From Paludibacteraceae bacterium (GTDB lineage Bacteria > Bacteroidota > Bacteroidia > Bacteroidales > Paludibacteraceae), in NCBI GenBank assembly GCA_017444615.1, contig JAFSWF010000002.1:1-38110 (forward strand): DNA of 38,110 nucleotides, given 5' to 3'. Shown here in pieces: positions 14,710-24,762 of the stretch (positions within the stretch are counted from its first letter, which is position 1; each line of letters opens with the position of its first letter). Under the pieces are notes generated by a model, which had not been told where the DNA came from, searched no databases, and was given only the letters and a program-made list of their open reading frames with translations. Position numbers and translations under genes: made by a program.

Positions 14710-15057
14710 AGAAATGTGCATTTTTTCGTAAAAATGCTACTTTTTTGCTAAAAACACTAGTTTCCCATTAAAATTGTACCAAAACTAATAAAAGATTGTA
14801 CAAAAACCAAGATAAACCCTTTCATAGTCGATAGGAGGGCGTGAGGGGGTGTTGGGGAGGGGAGATTTTGAGGTGAGGGAGGAGAGATTTTGAGGTGAGG
14901 TAAGTGCGATGTAGTACGAATCACCCACTAATCACGCACTAATCACCCACTAATCACCCACTGCTCGGTCGTGTTTGGGGCGTGTTTGGAGGACAAAAAA
15001 GGCGGATGATAGCCGGCGGAAGTAGCAAGGAAGAAAGGGCGGAAGTAGCAAGAAGGG
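14710..15057. repeat. Non-coding spacer with three separate tandem-repeat families
   Basis: No gene is visible here. There are two copies of gagattttgaggtgagg (14862-14878 and 14884-14900, 22-base period). Four copies of the 11-mer aatcacccact follow (14919-14962, one with a C-to-G change). Two copies of ggcggaagtagcaag lie at 15015-15029 and 15038-15052 (23-base period). A cgtgtttgg pair lies at 14970-14989. The first ~110 bases are A/T-rich and otherwise featureless. Confidence 0.85.
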
Positions 15058-15108
15058 AAAGCCCCGCTGGGGTGAGCGGGGCTTTTGGAATCCGCCAAAC
15101 TTGGCGGA
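15058..15108 (-). terminator. Double hairpin terminator of the giant gene
   Basis: Read on the minus strand after the giant gene's stop: first tccgccaa/ttggcgga (15091-15108), then a perfect 11-bp stem aaagccccgct/agcggggcttt (15058-15085, 6-base loop). The second stem is very stable but has only a short T run. Confidence 0.85.
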
Positions 15109-15124
15109 CAGAAGAGGGTCTTGG

Positions 15125-18100
15125 TTAGGGCAGGCCGATGAACTTGCCGGAGTGGATGACTTTCTCCGAGGAACGGAAGGCGTAGAAGTAAATCTGTCCG
15201 ATGTTGATTTCTACTTCCATGCCTGTGGTGGAGACATCATTGAGCACTTCCTGTCCATTGAGGTCGATGTACATATCTACGTCGTTGGGGTCAGCCACCG
15301 GAACCGGGTTCGAGAATAACAACCGTCCATTCTGGTCAAAGAGGAAGAAGGTAACATCCTTTCTGATGGTAGCGACGAAGATCTTTGCCTCTCCAGGCAC
15401 ACGTTTCATGAGTACTGATCCTGCCGTAGCCGTAGCATCGGTATTGATCGTCGAAATGGCGAAATGGACATAATAGCGTTTCTCTGTTCCATCCATAGCC
15501 GTACAAAGGATTGTACAGGTATCGCCAGCCGAAACGGCACGAATACTAACATCCGCATTTTCAGAGTTAGGAGTAGCCGTTACCATCGGCGGGTTCTGAC
15601 CATCTAAGAGCAGATATGTATAGAAGAACACTTCGCTATCGAAGTCCTCTATCTCCATGCCATCCAATTCGATGGAAGCGAGCGAGCAGTCATCATCGAG
15701 TCCGACGTATTGGCGGATGATATATGTCATTTCGTTGATACCATCTTGCGCCATAACGCGGATGAAGATGGTTTTTTCGTCATCGATGAAGCATGTATCT
15801 GCTGCGAGCGAGTCGCTGAGGATGTAAGAAACTTGATCGAGTGTAACGAAAGCGGACTCATCGGAGCCATACGGCAAGCGGTACTCGTATTCGGTCTTAT
15901 CGACATCGAAGTCCTTGAGGGTAACTCCGTTGAATGCGATATCGAGTACGCGGGCATCGTTATTGCGTGTGAAATGGAAGGTGAGGCTATACTCGGACTC
16001 GTCTTCCTCATTCGGCGCCAAAACCAAGAGGGACACTTTGATATCTCCGTTAGGCAAGTCGTGATCCTGACGCGTTACGGTCTGGAGGGTATCGTAGAGT
16101 TGGTACTCGATAGTAGGCAGGAGGTTAGCGCCCGTCGGGTCGTACGGCATAGCGATGTCGTATTCGGGTATCTCCGGTCGGAAAGCAAAGAGGCCCGTAG
16201 AGAGCGTTTGTCCTTCCGCATCGGTGAGGATGATATCGCGGAGCAGCTTGACATCCGATTTCTTGCGTTCGAAAGCGAGCGTGTAGAGCATCTGTTCGCC
16301 GTTTTCTGCGGTCACATGGAGGCGTACGGTATCTTTGCCAGTGGTGAGTTCCACCGTCTGGATATCTTCGCCTTTGGTCCACGTAACTACCGGAACGGAA
16401 GCTGTTTGCTCAATGAGCAGGGTGTAGGACGGGTTCTCCTTATCGAAGTTCGGCAGGGAATCGCCAGCCACATAGATCATATCGAGCAGTTTTTCGGACG
16501 ACAGTTCAATCGGATAGTGGATGGTGTAAACGCGCTTATTGCCCGCATCAGCCGTCACGGTAACGATCTTCTTGAACGGCAAGCACTTCATCTTATCGGC
16601 GTTAGGATCCGGAACAGAAATAGTGTCCACCTCTTGGTACTCGTCTCCTTCAGTCCATGTGACGAGAGGCATAGCGCCGTTGAGTTCCGCTGCCTGACTG
16701 ATGGTCAACTGGCAGTAGTACTCCGTACTATCCGCTTTGAAATTCGGTATTGCCACGTTATTGACGAAGATCGTACGGAGGGTATCCACTGTCGATTTGA
16801 GGATGGTATGCGAAACGGTGTAGATATTCTTCAAGCCGCTCTCCGCAATGACTGTTACCTCGCGACGGATGAACTGTTGGTCCACGAGATCGGTGGTATC
16901 CATGGTGATGGTCTGCCACTCATCTGCCTCATCCCAACTGATGTCAGGGAAGGCGTCGGTGCCAACAGGCAGTTCGAGCGAATATCGGAAAGTAGTTGGC
17001 TTGAAGCCCGTCAAGGTATCACCATCCGCATAGAGCATGGCAAGCGTGTCAGCGTCCGATTGATTGAAATGGAAGGAGATGACATATTTATTGCTGAAGG
17101 TCGGGTTCTCCGCTGTGACGGTGATGGTAGCCCTATTGGTCTTAGGATCGATGTCTGCGGGAGTCATCGTTTGGGACGCTTCGCCTTTCTGTCCAACCAC
17201 CTCCGGCAAAGTGTGTACACCCACCGGCAGTTCGATTTGGTAGAAGTAATAATCCGGCATGAAGTCCTTGAGCGAGTCCCCATTGAGATAGATCATGCTC
17301 AGGTTCGCGTTGGTGGAGAGCGGTACGATGAAATGCAGGGTATAGGTGTTCGTGGACACATGATCCGCTGCGGTGACATGGAGCAAGATAGAGTCTTGCT
17401 TGGAATTATCTATCACTACCGTCTGGCCTTCCACTTTCAGTTGTGCACTTACTTCGGGCAGGATCGTCGTACCGGCGGGCAGGTTGATTCGATAGTTGTT
17501 ATTACCCGGATCGAAGGTGAGGTCAGGGTTGAGCGCACGTTCGAAATCCGTGAAGTTCTTACCATCGAGGGTAATATTCGCCAGCTGGATATCCGACGAG
17601 CGGTTCTCCACATATGTCATCACCTCATACTGGGTACTATCTCCATTCTCTGCGAAGACGCGCAGGATGTAGTTGTACTGCTGGTCAGGCTTGATGGTAT
17701 CGACAAGGGTCTTCACCGTCTGGAAGCGATCATCCGATGTATAATCGACGTTGATCGTGTTGCTCTTAAGGGTGACTGAGTAATAGTGACGACCTGTCTC
17801 GAACTGATCGATGGCTTCGCCGTTGACGATGATACCCGTCAGGTCCTTGCAAGCACTTGGAGCCGCTACAACGGTGAGGTAGTAGTCTTTGGTATCCGAA
17901 CCATCCTCGCTATGGACGGTGATGATGACTTGTTCGCCCAGACCTGCCGGTTCTATCTCATCCACCGTCTGACCTGCTTGTCCTGCCACGTAGGTAACCG
18001 AAGGCATCTTGGGCTCTGTGGTCTTCACAGCCGGCGCAGGGAGCGTAACGAGATAAGTCGTCGTATCGGGGTCGAAGTTCGGGATAAGCACACTATCCAA

Positions 18101-21100
18101 GAGGATGCCATTCAGGGTAGCGATAGAGCTCAGCGGCTTCTGAACAGAGACAGAATAAGTCTGTTCGTCTCCGTTCTGCGCTTTGACCTTCACAGCATAC
18201 GCGAACCCACCTGTGACGGAAGACTGCGACACTTGGATCGTTTGGCCTTCATCAGCCACGGTCTCCACCTGCTTGATGGTGTCGGCCTGGATGACATACG
18301 TATTCTCGTTGGGATCGAACGATGTATAATCAACACCATCCACACGTATCATGCGCAGCTTGGTATTGGAGGAGAGTTCTACCGGATATTCCCATTTATA
18401 CGCATGCTTCTCGTTCGTACCGATGGCATGCCAAGTCATCGAGTCTTTGGTCTGGATGAAGATGACGGAATCCACCTCTGCTTCGCGAGCGAAGGCGATG
18501 GCGTTAGCCGGTTTTTCTTCCTGACGCGTGTAGGAGGTACCACCAAAGCCAGTGATGATATTACCGTTTTCGGTAAACTCTGCGATGACACCGTTGGTAG
18601 AATAAGTCGGGTCCTGGCGAGTGATGGTATAGGTACCTACTCCGCCATTCTCAGCCGTAACCGTCAGCACGCCGTTCTGGAGACTAACTACCTGACGATC
18701 TGACTGTTTCGTAAAGGTGATCAGCGGCAGATAATCGGCTTTTACCTCGTACGCCGTTGTAGCAGGATCGTACGTTATTCCTTCTGCCGTCAGGGCAGCC
18801 AAGGTGGTATCATCGCTCAGGTCCGTAACGAAACGGATGGTATAAACAGTTGCCTCTCCGTACTCCGGCGTGACAGTGATGGTCATCGTAGAATCAGCAA
18901 AGGATGTTGTGATCGTTTGCAGCGAAGAAGCGGGCACCGGCACGATATCATGCATGTTACGACGGCTTGGCGCCATGTGGAGGGTATAATCGGTCTTCGT
19001 GGGTAAGAAGGTATTGAGCGTGTCGCCATCGATGATGAGCGCGCTGAGTTGGTTCTTCTTCTCCAACGGGCGACGCACAGAGAGCGTATAATCGGTGTAG
19101 TCGGTTCCGTTCTCAGCAAAGTTACGGATGGTTGCATTGCGGACAGCATATTCGCCATCGAGTGTCTCTGCCGGATCCCATGTGACGAGTTGTACTTGGT
19201 CGTTTACTTCACCGGTGAAGGTGAGGATGGGTTTCTCAATGCGCTCTGGGTCAGCAAGGGTTACCGCAAAGGAGTTGTCTGTTTGAGCAGCCAAGAAGGT
19301 ATCCACTTGCAGGCTGGCAAGGGTGTGGTTGAAGGTCATCTGAATATTATCAATGACCATCGTCGTATGGTGATTCATGTTAAAACCACCGATCTGATGG
19401 GCAGCACACAATACAATATTCATTGTGGTAGGAGCGCCTGCCGCCTTATTGGCAGCCGACAAATCAAATGTAACCGTCTTTAAGGATGAACTGGTTTCAG
19501 TATCACTCCATGTTAATGTGGTATCACCATCCAAACCAAACAGGGTGTACTGAATCAAGTTGTGATCATAGATTTCTGAACTATTATAGGTCAAAATCAT
19601 TTGGTCAGGACTATTGTGGAAACTAATACCGCTACCAATATCAAAAGACGTTGCTCCAAATCGACCATACGAACCGGTAACCTTACCCAATGTGATGAAA
19701 GCCGGCACAGTTCCACCCAGTCCATTTCCGTATACCGACGTCAGTTGAACTTGATTCGTATTGATGCGTGCAATCAATTCTGTTGGGTAGAAATACATCG
19801 TTCCCATCCATACATCTTTATCCAAGGCATCTCCTATTGTATTCCATCCTTTAGGTTTAATAGGCTCTCTATCGTCATAGTACAAATCTATCGCTCCACT
19901 CTTGGGATCGCCTTTATAAACATCCATTTCCACCCATTCGGAGAAGTCTGAATTAGGCACAACATCATTTGGATAATAATACCACACATCATATATATTA
20001 GTGCGTGTGCCATAAGTTATCTCTGCTTTCCAGTGCTTGGTTGTTTGCTCAAGCACATTGATTTCCGCGCCCTTATTGAGGGTGTAACGCACAATAGGTT
20101 TGGAAGTTACGGGAACAACATACGAGAATTGTTCGGACGCAAAGCCCTCAATCGTAGTGCCGTTGATCTTAAGATCTGTCAGCACTGCAGGATCAGCTGT
20201 CGGCATATCCGGGGTGATGGTATATACCTCATCCGCTTCGCCCGGACGATTTGCCTTGACAGTGAGGATGGTAGGATGATGCACACCACCGGGTTGCACG
20301 AAGACTGTCTGCTCGGGGTACATCTTCTCGTACTCAACCGTAAAGGCGCGCGAGCCGAACGGAACTGTCACTTCGAAGTCACGTTTCGTTTTGTCCTTGA
20401 GACTCAGTTCTTGCTCCAACTCTTCGTTATTATCTATCCGAACGCGAATCATACTCAAACGGTTAGCTTCTTCAGCGAGGGTCTCTTTGAAGTAGATGTT
20501 ATAGGTTCGCGTGTCGCCATTCTCTGCTACGACGATTATTTTTGTAGTGTCGCCCAGCGGACGGGAGATCACATCAATGCGTTGCTCCGGTTCAGCGGCC
20601 TCGTAAGCAACAGGAGGACAAGCAGTTGCCTGGTATGGCATTTCTACTGTGTAATCTGTGACGTTTGGCTTGAAGTTAATCTCTACATCTTCGGAATTAA
20701 GATAGAGTTCTGAGAGTTCCACATTGCTTGACTTACGCACAGGGAAGGCGATGGAATAATCTGCCTCGGTGCCATCTTGCGCCTCGACGTGAATACGTGT
20801 GATGCCATTCGGACGGCTGTAGGTAGTAGTGATGATTTGATTGATATTCCGCGCTATCGGGAACACATTCGGCACTACTTTGCTACGCCAAGCGAGGGTG
20901 TCTATATAATCGAAGGTCTCCGGATCAAAGCCTTCGATGCTTTGGCCATCAATCAAGATATTGGCGAGGAGTGCATCGGCACTCTTCGCGCGTGTGTACG
21001 CGATTATATAGGTGTTAGTTGCCCCACTCTCAGCCGTTACGATGATGTGTTGCTCGTTTTCGTTGGCATTGAACTGCAGCACTGTTTGGCCTTTTTTCGC

Positions 21101-24100
21101 AACGACGGCTACATCCGGCAGCGTATCACCTTCTGCGATGGTGAGCTCATAGAAATAGTTATCGGGGGCAAAGGGGATGGCAAAGCCTGAGACGGTGAGG
21201 TTCTCCAAAGTAGCATCCTCATACTTCGCCAAATGGAATTGCACGGTGTACGTTTGCTTCGTGTTATCCTCCGCCATCACAGAGATAGCCCATTTGCCAT
21301 CAGCCACTTGACCGAAGAAGACCACTTGTGTCTCTTCTGAAGCTTGATACCCTACCTCAGGATAGGTGCTTCCGGCCGGCAGATCAATGTCATATGTGAA
21401 TTCTGTGGGTTGGAAGGTTGGCCAAGGTATACCATCAATGAGGATAGCCTGTAACCGTGCATTACTGCTTACTTGGCGTGTGAAGGCCACCGTATATGCA
21501 GCTTTGTTACCGGCCTTATCGGATACTTGAATGCGCGCTTCTTCGCCTTTCCAAAGCACAGAAATCGTTTGATCAGCGTTCTCTGCTACGCCTTGCACTT
21601 CCGGCAAGGATTTTTCATAATTGAGTTCGTAGTGACTCGTAGTAGCGCTGAAATTCGGCAGGCTGACGCCATCAATCAAGATATCTGCCAAGCGAACGGT
21701 AATCGGTGCAGCGGCTTCGAATTTGATGGTATAGGTATTCGGCGTTCCGCTCTCCGGCTGCACGAGAATAGTAGCCTCACCGGCGGCATAAGGCGCGGTG
21801 ATGGTTACTTGCTGACCCGCTGCTTTATCAACAGTGATGACCGGACAGGTGGTCGTGTTCAAAGGCTGCGTATAATCGAGTTTATCCGATACGAAGCCTT
21901 CTAACGAATCGCCGTCAAGGTAAATCATATTGAGGAACGCGTTCTCGGATACCACCACATTGAAGGTAATGGTATAGATGCGCTTTGCGCCACTCTCTGC
22001 CGTCACAGTGATCGTCTGCACTTTGTTCTCCAACACGCTGAGCACACGCTGGCTGCTTTCGCCCTTATCAAACGTAACGGCAGGGATCTTACTTACTCCT
22101 TCGGGCAAGTTGATTTCGTACTCTGTGTTCTCCGGATCGAAGTTCTCCAGCGGGGTTCCATCCAAATAAATCATGCTTAACGAAGTATTGGATGACGTAG
22201 CCACCGAGAAATGGATGATGTAGGTATTACTGTTACCACTCTGCGGACGAACAGTAATCTTATAATCACCGTTAATACCACCATTACGGACTGTAATCGT
22301 CTGAAAATCATCGTGTTTCTCGTACGTTACTTCCGGCATCGTGGTTGTACCCATCGGCAGTGAATAGGAGTATTCGAACACTTCGGGATCGAAGCCTTCT
22401 ATCTCTACTCCATCCACTTTGATACTATTGAGCGTAGCGTTGGTAGCCAACTGGACGGAGAACGTGATTGTATAAACAGTCGTACTACCGTCACCGGCAG
22501 TAACCGTGATACGCGTCTTACCATTCAGGCCACCGGGCGTAGGCACAACGCTCTGATACTCATCACCTTTATCCCACGTGATAGTCGGCAGTTCGGTGGT
22601 ACCAATAGGCAGAGACACTGCGTATTCTTTCTTATCCGCGCTGAAACCTTCTAAGGGTTGGCCATCGAGGTAAATCATGTTGAGCGTAGAGACAGAGGAT
22701 TTCTCCGTGGAGAAGATGATACGATAGCGGGACTGATCGCCGTTACCTGCTGTGACAGTGATGGTTACCGTTCCATCCACCACACCGGCGCCTAAGCTGG
22801 ACATTTCCACTTTCTGAAACTCATCGCCTTGGGTCCATGTGATTGCAGGCAGTTCGGTTGTACCCATCGGTAAGCTAACAGAATAGGTCAGTTTAGTTGG
22901 CTCGAAGCCCTCTACCGAAACACCGCCTACTTTCAGATCTTGGAGGTAGGTATAAGACGATTTCTCGAGTTTGAAGTTCAGCTTATACACCTTTGCCACG
23001 GGGTTGCCGGGGGTGGTTACGCTGATCTGGTATTGTCCGCCGTCGATGGTTGCGGGCGGTGTTTTGGTAATCGTCTGTGCGCCAGAAGGATAAGCAGACA
23101 CGGCCTCTACGGTAGGCATCGAAGTAGTGTTCTCCGGAAGCGACACCTTATAAATGGTTTGCGAGGGAGTAAAACCCGGGACTGATTTGCCATTCACCTT
23201 AATGTCCTTGAGCGTATTATCAGACAGGGCTGCCACACGGAACTCGATGGAGTACGAAGCGGTAGCCGTTTTATTGGCTGCCGTTACAACGATTTTAGCG
23301 GTTCCGGTTGGCGAAGAAGCCTGAGTAATCGCAATCGTTTGTGCGTCCTCTTGTCCTTCCGCCGTTACCACCGGCGCCGCGGTCGTACCATAGGGCAGAT
23401 CGACCGTGTAGTTATATTTAGTAGGGCTAAAGCCAGCTATTGTGGCACCATTTACCTGAATATTAGCCAGTTTCGCATTGCTACTTGCGGCTTTTTGGAA
23501 TTGGATTTGATAAACCGTGGTACTACTACCGTCTTCGGCTTTGACGGTAATCTTGGTCGGCTTGCTTACCAAGTCACCTTTCTCAATCGAGATCTCCTTG
23601 CTAGTAAGCGTACGTCCCGGGAAAGTAACGGTTGTTCCCTTTGAGTTAGTGAGCGTACCGGCTCCACGCATTGCTTCGATATCCGGTACTGCCGTAGCAC
23701 TTTCTCCCAAGGAATATACTTGCACATCGGTGCTATTAGGATCAAAGCCTTTCCACTCCTTGCCACCAACATAGAGTGTATGAATCTTCGATGAATAAAT
23801 GAGTTCTACATCATCCACATAGAGTGCGTTGCCGGCATATAAACCGCTGTTTGCACGGAAGTTCGGATAGTTGGACGCAGAGAAAAGCATATTACACTTC
23901 TCTGGCACCGTATTATTCATATAGAAGATAGGCACTTTGATATTCGTCCACTCTCCGTAATACTTGCGGTCATACAACCATCCTTCAGCTACTTGCGTTC
24001 CTTTAACTGCCGTACCGCAGTCATTACCATCCAGGGCCTGACGGATATCCGATTCCTCGTCATAACGGGTTGTTCCCTGGCAATCACCACTCTTGTTACG

Positions 24101-24574
24101 GTACTTATCTCCTCTCGTTTCACCGACCCAGGAATAGAACAAGATATGAAAATCCTCATCCGCCGTTCTGTCACCGGTACGTCTTACCCACACAGACACT
24201 GAGTCCGGACGATAGGTAAAGGAAATACCTCCGACCGTACCTGCGGTAGCAGAACCGGTATTCAGACCACTCAGGTATTGCCAAGCGGTACCTAAGGAGA
24301 AATAACCCGGACCTACTTCGGTAATACCCATCGCTCCTACCTCTTGGTCCTTGACCATTACTGAATAACCGGTGCGACCGGCTTCGCGATACGTAAAATT
24401 AAATTTGAAACCTGCCTGCTCGACATTACTGCCGTGCCAATACTTGGGTTGTATATTCCCATTAAAATCGGATCCGGACCAGTCTTCGAAATGAGGATCA
24501 GGCAACTGCTGCGCCAGCACTCCCGTGCTACAAAGCAGCATTCCCATAAACAGACTACGTAAAAACTTACTCAT
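15125..24574 (-). CDS. Giant secreted protein with cadherin-like beta-sandwich repeats and two PCMD-like domains
   Basis: About 3149 residues; the start at 24574 gives the signal peptide MSKFLRSLFMGMLLCSTGVLA. Residues ~22-262 look like a PCMD (putative carbohydrate metabolism) domain: PHFEDWSG, PKYWHGSN, then VDDVELIYSSK. Next come about 14-15 cadherin-like beta-sandwich repeats of ~84 residues, each with (L)xxIxVDGxxIxGFxP, YxVxLPxGTT and ITVTAExGxxxxYTIxF motifs. A second PCMD-like domain is at ~1534-1749 (NSDFSEWVE...PKGWNTIGD...VIDNIQMTF), and about 14 more repeats follow. The last ~100 residues (DVTFFLFDQNGRLLFS...GQIYFYAFRSSEKVIHSGKF) resemble a T9SS C-terminal sorting domain. This suggests a long stalk on the cell surface, for adhesion or glycan contact; the ligand is unknown. 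It has its own promoter and terminator. Confidence 0.88.
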   Translation of the reverse strand: MSKFLRSLFMGMLLCSTGVLAQQLPDPHFEDWSGSDFNGNIQPKYWHGSNVEQAGFKFNFTYREAGRTGYSVMVKDQEVGAMGITEVGPGYFSLGTAWQYLSGLNTGSATAGTVGGISFTYRPDSVSVWVRRTGDRTADEDFHILFYSWVGETRGDKYRNKSGDCQGTTRYDEESDIRQALDGNDCGTAVKGTQVAEGWLYDRKYYGEWTNIKVPIFYMNNTVPEKCNMLFSASNYPNFRANSGLYAGNALYVDDVELIYSSKIHTLYVGGKEWKGFDPNSTDVQVYSLGESATAVPDIEAMRGAGTLTNSKGTTVTFPGRTLTSKEISIEKGDLVSKPTKITVKAEDGSSTTVYQIQFQKAASSNAKLANIQVNGATIAGFSPTKYNYTVDLPYGTTAAPVVTAEGQEDAQTIAITQASSPTGTAKIVVTAANKTATASYSIEFRVAALSDNTLKDIKVNGKSVPGFTPSQTIYKVSLPENTTSMPTVEAVSAYPSGAQTITKTPPATIDGGQYQISVTTPGNPVAKVYKLNFKLEKSSYTYLQDLKVGGVSVEGFEPTKLTYSVSLPMGTTELPAITWTQGDEFQKVEMSSLGAGVVDGTVTITVTAGNGDQSRYRIIFSTEKSSVSTLNMIYLDGQPLEGFSADKKEYAVSLPIGTTELPTITWDKGDEYQSVVPTPGGLNGKTRITVTAGDGSTTVYTITFSVQLATNATLNSIKVDGVEIEGFDPEVFEYSYSLPMGTTTMPEVTYEKHDDFQTITVRNGGINGDYKITVRPQSGNSNTYIIHFSVATSSNTSLSMIYLDGTPLENFDPENTEYEINLPEGVSKIPAVTFDKGESSQRVLSVLENKVQTITVTAESGAKRIYTITFNVVVSENAFLNMIYLDGDSLEGFVSDKLDYTQPLNTTTCPVITVDKAAGQQVTITAPYAAGEATILVQPESGTPNTYTIKFEAAAPITVRLADILIDGVSLPNFSATTSHYELNYEKSLPEVQGVAENADQTISVLWKGEEARIQVSDKAGNKAAYTVAFTRQVSSNARLQAILIDGIPWPTFQPTEFTYDIDLPAGSTYPEVGYQASEETQVVFFGQVADGKWAISVMAEDNTKQTYTVQFHLAKYEDATLENLTVSGFAIPFAPDNYFYELTIAEGDTLPDVAVVAKKGQTVLQFNANENEQHIIVTAESGATNTYIIAYTRAKSADALLANILIDGQSIEGFDPETFDYIDTLAWRSKVVPNVFPIARNINQIITTTYSRPNGITRIHVEAQDGTEADYSIAFPVRKSSNVELSELYLNSEDVEINFKPNVTDYTVEMPYQATACPPVAYEAAEPEQRIDVISRPLGDTTKIIVVAENGDTRTYNIYFKETLAEEANRLSMIRVRIDNNEELEQELSLKDKTKRDFEVTVPFGSRAFTVEYEKMYPEQTVFVQPGGVHHPTILTVKANRPGEADEVYTITPDMPTADPAVLTDLKINGTTIEGFASEQFSYVVPVTSKPIVRYTLNKGAEINVLEQTTKHWKAEITYGTRTNIYDVWYYYPNDVVPNSDFSEWVEMDVYKGDPKSGAIDLYYDDREPIKPKGWNTIGDALDKDVWMGTMYFYPTELIARINTNQVQLTSVYGNGLGGTVPAFITLGKVTGSYGRFGATSFDIGSGISFHNSPDQMILTYNSSEIYDHNLIQYTLFGLDGDTTLTWSDTETSSSLKTVTFDLSAANKAAGAPTTMNIVLCAAHQIGGFNMNHHTTMVIDNIQMTFNHTLASLQVDTFLAAQTDNSFAVTLADPERIEKPILTFTGEVNDQVQLVTWDPAETLDGEYAVRNATIRNFAENGTDYTDYTLSVRRPLEKKNQLSALIIDGDTLNTFLPTKTDYTLHMAPSRRNMHDIVPVPASSLQTITTSFADSTMTITVTPEYGEATVYTIRFVTDLSDDTTLAALTAEGITYDPATTAYEVKADYLPLITFTKQSDRQVVSLQNGVLTVTAENGGVGTYTITRQDPTYSTNGVIAEFTENGNIITGFGGTSYTRQEEKPANAIAFAREAEVDSVIFIQTKDSMTWHAIGTNEKHAYKWEYPVELSSNTKLRMIRVDGVDYTSFDPNENTYVIQADTIKQVETVADEGQTIQVSQSSVTGGFAYAVKVKAQNGDEQTYSVSVQKPLSSIATLNGILLDSVLIPNFDPDTTTYLVTLPAPAVKTTEPKMPSVTYVAGQAGQTVDEIEPAGLGEQVIITVHSEDGSDTKDYYLTVVAAPSACKDLTGIIVNGEAIDQFETGRHYYSVTLKSNTINVDYTSDDRFQTVKTLVDTIKPDQQYNYILRVFAENGDSTQYEVMTYVENRSSDIQLANITLDGKNFTDFERALNPDLTFDPGNNNYRINLPAGTTILPEVSAQLKVEGQTVVIDNSKQDSILLHVTAADHVSTNTYTLHFIVPLSTNANLSMIYLNGDSLKDFMPDYYFYQIELPVGVHTLPEVVGQKGEASQTMTPADIDPKTNRATITVTAENPTFSNKYVISFHFNQSDADTLAMLYADGDTLTGFKPTTFRYSLELPVGTDAFPDISWDEADEWQTITMDTTDLVDQQFIRREVTVIAESGLKNIYTVSHTILKSTVDTLRTIFVNNVAIPNFKADSTEYYCQLTISQAAELNGAMPLVTWTEGDEYQEVDTISVPDPNADKMKCLPFKKIVTVTADAGNKRVYTIHYPIELSSEKLLDMIYVAGDSLPNFDKENPSYTLLIEQTASVPVVTWTKGEDIQTVELTTGKDTVRLHVTAENGEQMLYTLAFERKKSDVKLLRDIILTDAEGQTLSTGLFAFRPEIPEYDIAMPYDPTGANLLPTIEYQLYDTLQTVTRQDHDLPNGDIKVSLLVLAPNEEDESEYSLTFHFTRNNDARVLDIAFNGVTLKDFDVDKTEYEYRLPYGSDESAFVTLDQVSYILSDSLAADTCFIDDEKTIFIRVMAQDGINEMTYIIRQYVGLDDDCSLASIELDGMEIEDFDSEVFFYTYLLLDGQNPPMVTATPNSENADVSIRAVSAGDTCTILCTAMDGTEKRYYVHFAISTINTDATATAGSVLMKRVPGEAKIFVATIRKDVTFFLFDQNGRLLFSNPVPVADPNDVDMYIDLNGQEVLNDVSTTGMEVEINIGQIYFYAFRSSEKVIHSGKFIGLP
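15460..23790 (-). repeat. Protein-level repeat array inside the giant gene (about 29 units, ~255 bp each)
   Basis: Units are diverged, typically sharing only the GF/NFxP, LPxGTT and TVTAExG positions, so DNA identity is low and the array is old. The units nearest the N-terminus (about 21950-23200) are the most alike, with recurring TLNMIYLDGxxLEGF and SLPxGTTELPxITWxKGDE. The array is split at 19330-19980 by the second PCMD-like domain. One unit just after it (around 18420-18620) does not fit the consensus. Confidence 0.85.
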
Positions 24575-24638
24575 ATTAAGATTTTTATTAATTTTATTAC
24601 GATTTTTGCCTAAAAAAAGGCGCATTTTTAATCGAGTG

Positions 24639-24670
24639 CAAAATTACTGCTATTTTTTCAAGTACACAAT
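24639..24670 (-). promoter_or_regulatory. Promoter of the giant gene
   Basis: Minus strand: TAATTTTG (24639-24646) with ATTG (24667-24670) 20 bases upstream. The -7 box is a full match and the -33 box is partial. Confidence 0.68.
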
Positions 24671-24707
24671 ACCACTCGTTACGAAAAAGTTTACTTTTTT
24701 TAATAAC

Positions 24708-24735
24708 GAAAAAAAGCCATAGTAAATACTATGGC
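24708..24735 (-). terminator. Terminator after manA
   Basis: Stem gccatagt/actatggc (24716-24723 with 24728-24735) and tetraloop aaat, followed on the minus strand by seven T. It lies 28 bases after the manA stop. Confidence 0.9.
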
Positions 24736-24762
24736 TATTTTAGCGGTTGACGTCGGCAGGAT

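Noticed and set aside
15710..17779. A 689-codon open frame on the plus strand inside the giant gene
   Set aside because: It is antisense to a gene with clear repeats. Its translation is rich in His/Arg/Ile/Glu without any domain, and no promoter precedes it. Long antisense frames here follow from codon bias in the real gene.
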